27,038 nucleotides of DNA from the NCBI GenBank assembly GCA_947627825.1, contig CANQXO010000009.1, positions 1 through 27,038 of the forward strand, read 5' to 3'. The position numbers were made by a program, and so were the translations under genes. Every line of letters starts with the position of its first letter. The first letter of the stretch is position 1. Below are positions 23,470-27,038 of this stretch, piece after piece. The notes beneath the pieces are model-generated. The model was given only the letters and a program-made list of their open reading frames with translations, searched no databases and had not been told where the DNA came from. The DNA comes from an uncultured Clostridia bacterium. GTDB taxonomy: Bacteria > Bacillota_A > Clostridia > TANB77 > CAG-508.

Positions 23470-24843
23470 ATGGAAAGCACAATAGCTGCAATATCTACGC
23501 CAGCAGGGAATGGAGGAATAGGAATAATAAGGATTTCAGGACCAAAAAGTTTTGAAATAATTAATAAAATATTTGTTCCTAAAAATAAAAATAGTAAAAT
23601 TAATGGATATTCAATTAAATATGGAAATATAATAAATCCTGAAAATAATGAAATAATTGATGAAGTTTTAGTTTCATATTTTGTTTCACCAAAAAGCTAT
23701 ACAATGGAAGACTCGTGTGAAATAAATACACATGGTGGAATGATAGTAGAAAGAAAAATATTAAATATTTGTTTAAAAAATGGTGCAGAATTAGCAGAGC
23801 CTGGTGAGTTTACTAAAAGAGCCTTTTTGAATGGAAGAATTGACTTGGCACAAGCTGAATCAATTATAGATTTAATTAATTCAAAATCTGATAAAGAAGC
23901 AAAAGAATCTATAAAAGGCTTAGAGGGAGAATTGTCAAAGAAAATAAATGAAATAGAAAACAAAATTACAGATGTAATGGTAAATATAGAAGTTATAGTT
24001 GATTATCCAGAATACGATATTGAAGAAATAACAAATAGTGAGGCTTTAAAAAAATTACTGGAAATTAAAGAATTATTAGAAGCTTTAGAAAAAAGTTTTG
24101 ATAGAGGAAAATTAATAAAAGATGGAATAAAAACTGTAATTTTAGGTAAGCCAAATGCGGGCAAGTCATCTCTGCTTAATGCTATATTAAATGAAGAAAG
24201 AGCCATAGTAAGCGACATAGAAGGAACTACAAGAGATTCAATAGAAGAATATATTACTCTTGAAGGCCTAACATTAAAATTAATTGACACTGCAGGAGTA
24301 AGGAAATCAGATAATAAAATAGAGCAAATAGGAGTAGAAAAAAGCAAAAATTATGCAAAGGAAGCGGACTTAATTATTGCAATATTTGATTCATCTAGTG
24401 ATTTTACAGAAGAAGATAATGAAATTGTAAATATGATTAAAGATAAAAATGCATTAATTGTTTTAAACAAGGTTGACATAAAACAGAATAATAAAAAATT
24501 AGAAAAAAAATTACAAAGCTTATGCAAGCCTATTGTAAAAATCTCTGCCTTGAAAAAAGAGGGGTTAGAGGAATTATATAAGAATATTGCAGATTTATTT
24601 AGTTTATCTAATATTAATAATAGTAATGAAATTGTTATTACAAATGAAAGACACAAAAATCAAATTAGAAAAGCAAAAGAAAGTATAATAGAAGCGATAG
24701 CATCAATAAAAAATAATATGCCTATAGATATATCATCAATTCAAATAAAACAAGCACTAGAAGAATTAGGGGAGATAACAGGAAAAAATGCTTCTGAAGA
24801 TATTATTAATGAAATTTTTAAAAAGTTTTGCTTAGGAAAATAA
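23470..24843 (+). CDS. mnmE: tRNA modification GTPase MnmE
   Basis: 457-residue GTPase that, with MnmG, modifies uridine 34 of tRNAs. Folate-binding N-terminal domain (STIAAISTPAGNGGIGIIRISG), helical domain, G domain with GKPNAGKSS, GTTRDS switch, DTAG and NKVD, and the essential C-terminal CLGK. ATG at 23470 is chosen for the AAGGAG just upstream and because the family begins at this point; an earlier in-frame start would add 16 residues encoded by the repeat. Confidence 0.97.
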   Translation: MESTIAAISTPAGNGGIGIIRISGPKSFEIINKIFVPKNKNSKINGYSIKYGNIINPENNEIIDEVLVSYFVSPKSYTMEDSCEINTHGGMIVERKILNICLKNGAELAEPGEFTKRAFLNGRIDLAQAESIIDLINSKSDKEAKESIKGLEGELSKKINEIENKITDVMVNIEVIVDYPEYDIEEITNSEALKKLLEIKELLEALEKSFDRGKLIKDGIKTVILGKPNAGKSSLLNAILNEERAIVSDIEGTTRDSIEEYITLEGLTLKLIDTAGVRKSDNKIEQIGVEKSKNYAKEADLIIAIFDSSSDFTEEDNEIVNMIKDKNALIVLNKVDIKQNNKKLEKKLQSLCKPIVKISALKKEGLEELYKNIADLFSLSNINNSNEIVITNERHKNQIRKAKESIIEAIASIKNNMPIDISSIQIKQALEELGEITGKNASEDIINEIFKKFCLGK

Positions 24844-24952
24844 GTAAAATAGGCTGTTTTTGAGATTTGTTTCACAAATAACATCAAAAAAACATGAGTT
24901 TGTGTTTCATAAAAAACGAATAAAAAATAATATAATAGAAAGGAAATAAAAA

Positions 24953-26836
24953 ATGAGCTATAATGCAGGGAAATATAATGTAGCAGTAATTGGTGCAGGA
25001 CATGCTGGTTGTGAAGCTGGACTAGCTTCAGCTAGAATGGGGATGAAAACACTTGTATTTTCTATAAGTTTAGAAGCAGTTGCTAATATGCCTTGTAATC
25101 CTCATATAGGAGGAAGTTCAAAAGGACATATAGTAAGGGAGATAGATTGCTTAGGTGGAGAAATGGGAAAAAATATTGACAAGACTTTTGTTCAATTAAA
25201 AATGCTTAATACATCAAAAGGACCAGCAGTTTATTCTTTAAGAGCACAGGCAGATAGAAAAAAATATCAAGCAGAAATGAAGCATACTTTAGAAAAACAA
25301 GAAAATTTATTTTTAAAACAAGCAGAAATAGTAAAAATAAATGTAGAAAATAATAAAGTAAAATCAATAGAAACAAATATAGGAGCAATTTATGAAGTAG
25401 ATTGTGTTATACTAGCGACAGGAACATATTTAGGTGGAATGATACATATAGGAGATGTTTCATACTCAAGTGGACCTGATGGAGTTGCTGCAGCAAATAA
25501 ACTAACTGAAATACTAAAAAAATTAGGAATAAAGATTAATAGATTTAAAACAGGAACTCCAGCTAGAGTAAATAGAAGAAGTTTAGACCTAGATAAAATG
25601 GAAATACAAGAAGGAGATAGTAAGATAGTACCTTTTTCATTGGAAAATGATTTTGATAAATGTGAAAATCAAATGCCTTGTTACTTAACTTATACAAACG
25701 AAAAAACTCATGAAATAATTAGAAAAAATTTAGACAAATCTCCTTTATACTCAGGTAAAATACATGGCACAGGACCAAGGTATTGTCCATCAATAGAGGA
25801 CAAAGTAGTAAGATTTGCAGATAAGGAAAGACATCAGTTATTTGTAGAACCAATAGGAAGAGATACAGATGAAATGTATGTGCAAGGTATGAGTTCATCA
25901 CTACCAGAAGATGTGCAAATTGCAATGTATAGAACAATACCAGGAATGGAGAAGGTTGAATTTACAAGACCAGCTTATGCAATAGAATATGATTGTATAG
26001 ACCCACAGGAATTAAAATTGTCATTAGAACATAAAAAAATAGAAGGAATGTTTTTTGCAGGACAAATAAATGGAACATCAGGATATGAAGAAGCCGCATC
26101 ACAAGGTTTAATAGCAGGAATAAATGCAGCACTAAAAATAAAAAATGAAGAACCAGTTATATTAGATAGGTCACAAGCATATATTGGAGTTTTAATAGAT
26201 GATATAGTAACGAAAGGCACAAATGAACCATATAGAATGATGACTTCAAGAGCAGAATATAGACTATTGCTAAGACAAGACAATGCAGACTTAAGGCTTA
26301 CAGAAATAGGACGAAAAGTAGGATTAATTTCAGAAGAAAGATATAATAAATTTTTAGTAAAAAAATCTAATATTGAAAAAGAAGTAGAAAGAATCAAAAA
26401 TGAGGTAATAAAGCCAACAGAAGAAATAAACAAATTTCTAGAAAAATATAATTCAAGTAAAATATCAACAGGAATAAAAATGGCAGATTTGCTAAAAAGA
26501 ACAGAACTTGATTATGAAAAATTATCTGAAATTGATATTGATAGACCAAATTTAACAAAAGAAGAAGCAGAAGAAATAAATATAATGGTAAAATATGAAG
26601 GATATATAAAATTAGAAGAACAACAAGTAGAAAAATTTAAAAAATTAGAAAGTAAAAAATTAAGTGATAAAATAAATTATGAAGAAATAAAAGGTTTAAG
26701 ACTAGAAGCAAGGCAAAAACTAAATAAAGTAAAGCCACTATCTGTAGGCCAAGCTTCAAGAATATCGGGAGTATCACCAGCAGATATATCAGTTTTATTA
26801 ATATATTTGGAAACTTTAAAGGAGAGAAAAAATTAA
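24953..26836 (+). CDS. mnmG: tRNA uridine 5-carboxymethylaminomethyl modification enzyme MnmG (GidA)
   Basis: 627-residue FAD-dependent partner of MnmE. FAD-binding [10 protein letters not shown] (13-22), the [11 protein letters not shown] stretch with its catalytic Cys, a second conserved region [24 protein letters not shown], and the GidA C-terminal helical domain ending [14 protein letters not shown]. Normal length. ATG with GAAAGGA upstream. The 109-base gap after mnmE holds only a short ATTTGT/ACAAAT hairpin and AT-rich DNA. Confidence 0.98.
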   Translation: MSYNAGKYNVAVIGAGHAGCEAGLASARMGMKTLVFSISLEAVANMPCNPHIGGSSKGHIVREIDCLGGEMGKNIDKTFVQLKMLNTSKGPAVYSLRAQADRKKYQAEMKHTLEKQENLFLKQAEIVKINVENNKVKSIETNIGAIYEVDCVILATGTYLGGMIHIGDVSYSSGPDGVAAANKLTEILKKLGIKINRFKTGTPARVNRRSLDLDKMEIQEGDSKIVPFSLENDFDKCENQMPCYLTYTNEKTHEIIRKNLDKSPLYSGKIHGTGPRYCPSIEDKVVRFADKERHQLFVEPIGRDTDEMYVQGMSSSLPEDVQIAMYRTIPGMEKVEFTRPAYAIEYDCIDPQELKLSLEHKKIEGMFFAGQINGTSGYEEAASQGLIAGINAALKIKNEEPVILDRSQAYIGVLIDDIVTKGTNEPYRMMTSRAEYRLLLRQDNADLRLTEIGRKVGLISEERYNKFLVKKSNIEKEVERIKNEVIKPTEEINKFLEKYNSSKISTGIKMADLLKRTELDYEKLSEIDIDRPNLTKEEAEEINIMVKYEGYIKLEEQQVEKFKKLESKKLSDKINYEEIKGLRLEARQKLNKVKPLSVGQASRISGVSPADISVLLIYLETLKERKN

Positions 26837-26837
26837 T

Positions 26838-27038
26838 ATGGAATTAAACGAAATAATTAATATTAGTGAAGAAAAAGAAAAATTATTTGAAAAATATATG
26901 AAGCTATTGCTAGAATGGAATGAAAAAATCAATTTGACAGCAATTACAGAAAAAGACCAAATAATAATAAAGCACTTTGTAGACTCAGTATCTATAATGA
27001 AATATATAAAAGATAATGATAAAATTATTGATGTAGGC
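26838..27038 (+). CDS. rsmG: 16S rRNA (guanine-N7) methyltransferase RsmG, 5' part
   Basis: The first 67 codons are present and the gene runs off the window. WNEKINLTAI and KHFVDS are RsmG signatures, and the last visible residues (KIIDVG) begin the SAM-binding motif. RsmG methylates G527 of 16S rRNA. Its ATG follows the mnmG stop by one base, and the ribosome binding site lies inside mnmG, so the two are coupled. Confidence 0.93.
   Translation, partial: MELNEIINISEEKEKLFEKYMKLLLEWNEKINLTAITEKDQIIIKHFVDSVSIMKYIKDNDKIIDVG

Noticed and set aside
25975..26433. 152-codon minus-strand frame inside mnmG
   Set aside because: Antisense shadow of a well-identified gene; no start signal.

Overview
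The window covers the replication-origin region of a very AT-rich Bacillota (Firmicutes) chromosome, most likely an uncultured clostridium. The evidence is the gene order dnaA-dnaN-recF-gyrB-gyrA on one side and rpmH-rnpA-yidD-yidC-jag-mnmE-mnmG-rsmG on the other, with a DnaA-box cluster between dnaA and dnaN and strong GGAGG-type ribosome binding sites. A DnaD-like protein next to a DnaC-type helicase loader is a clostridial arrangement. Genus and species cannot be told from the sequence.

Layout. Positions 1-54 are the 3' end of a tRNA, or a tRNA-derived attachment-site copy. A FabG-like reductase (140-883, +) and a small DUF1858 redox protein (915-1103, -) follow. A type IV secretion (T4SS) operon on + spans 1274-4585: a 49-residue membrane peptide, a VirD4-type coupling ATPase, a VirB2-like pilin, a VirB6-like polytopic protein and a VirB3/PrgI-like protein. 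The primosome pair dnaD-like/dnaC (4654-6633, +) has its own promoter. A two-fold repeated membrane-anchored protein of unknown function (6762-7589, -) is followed by five phased direct repeats (7642-7746) and then gyrA (7782-10277, -). A second T4SS operon (10362-14503, -) sits between gyrB and gyrA. It encodes the VirB4 N-terminal domain and the VirB4 ATPase as two separate genes, a CpaE/MinD-like ATPase and an unknown protein. Then come gyrB, a frameshifted recF, dnaN, oriC and dnaA on -, and the rpmH-rsmG group on +.

How it fits together. The two T4SS operons carry complementary, non-overlapping parts of one machine: VirD4, B2, B6 and B3 on the left, split B4 and a partner ATPase on the right. 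Each has its own sigma-A-type promoter. No relaxase, integrase or cell-wall hydrolase is in the window. The simplest reading is a chromosomally fixed, minimal T4SS embedded in the replication locus; an eroded conjugative element is the alternative. Several of its genes have a strong Shine-Dalgarno placed for an AUU start codon rather than AUG/GUG/UUG, in one case with the stop-start overlap ATTAA.

Genes left of the origin on - and right of it on + run with the replication fork. The left T4SS operon and dnaD-dnaC run against it. DnaA-box-like sequences occur in oriC, in a perfect hairpin between dnaN and recF, and in a nested inverted repeat in the dnaA leader.
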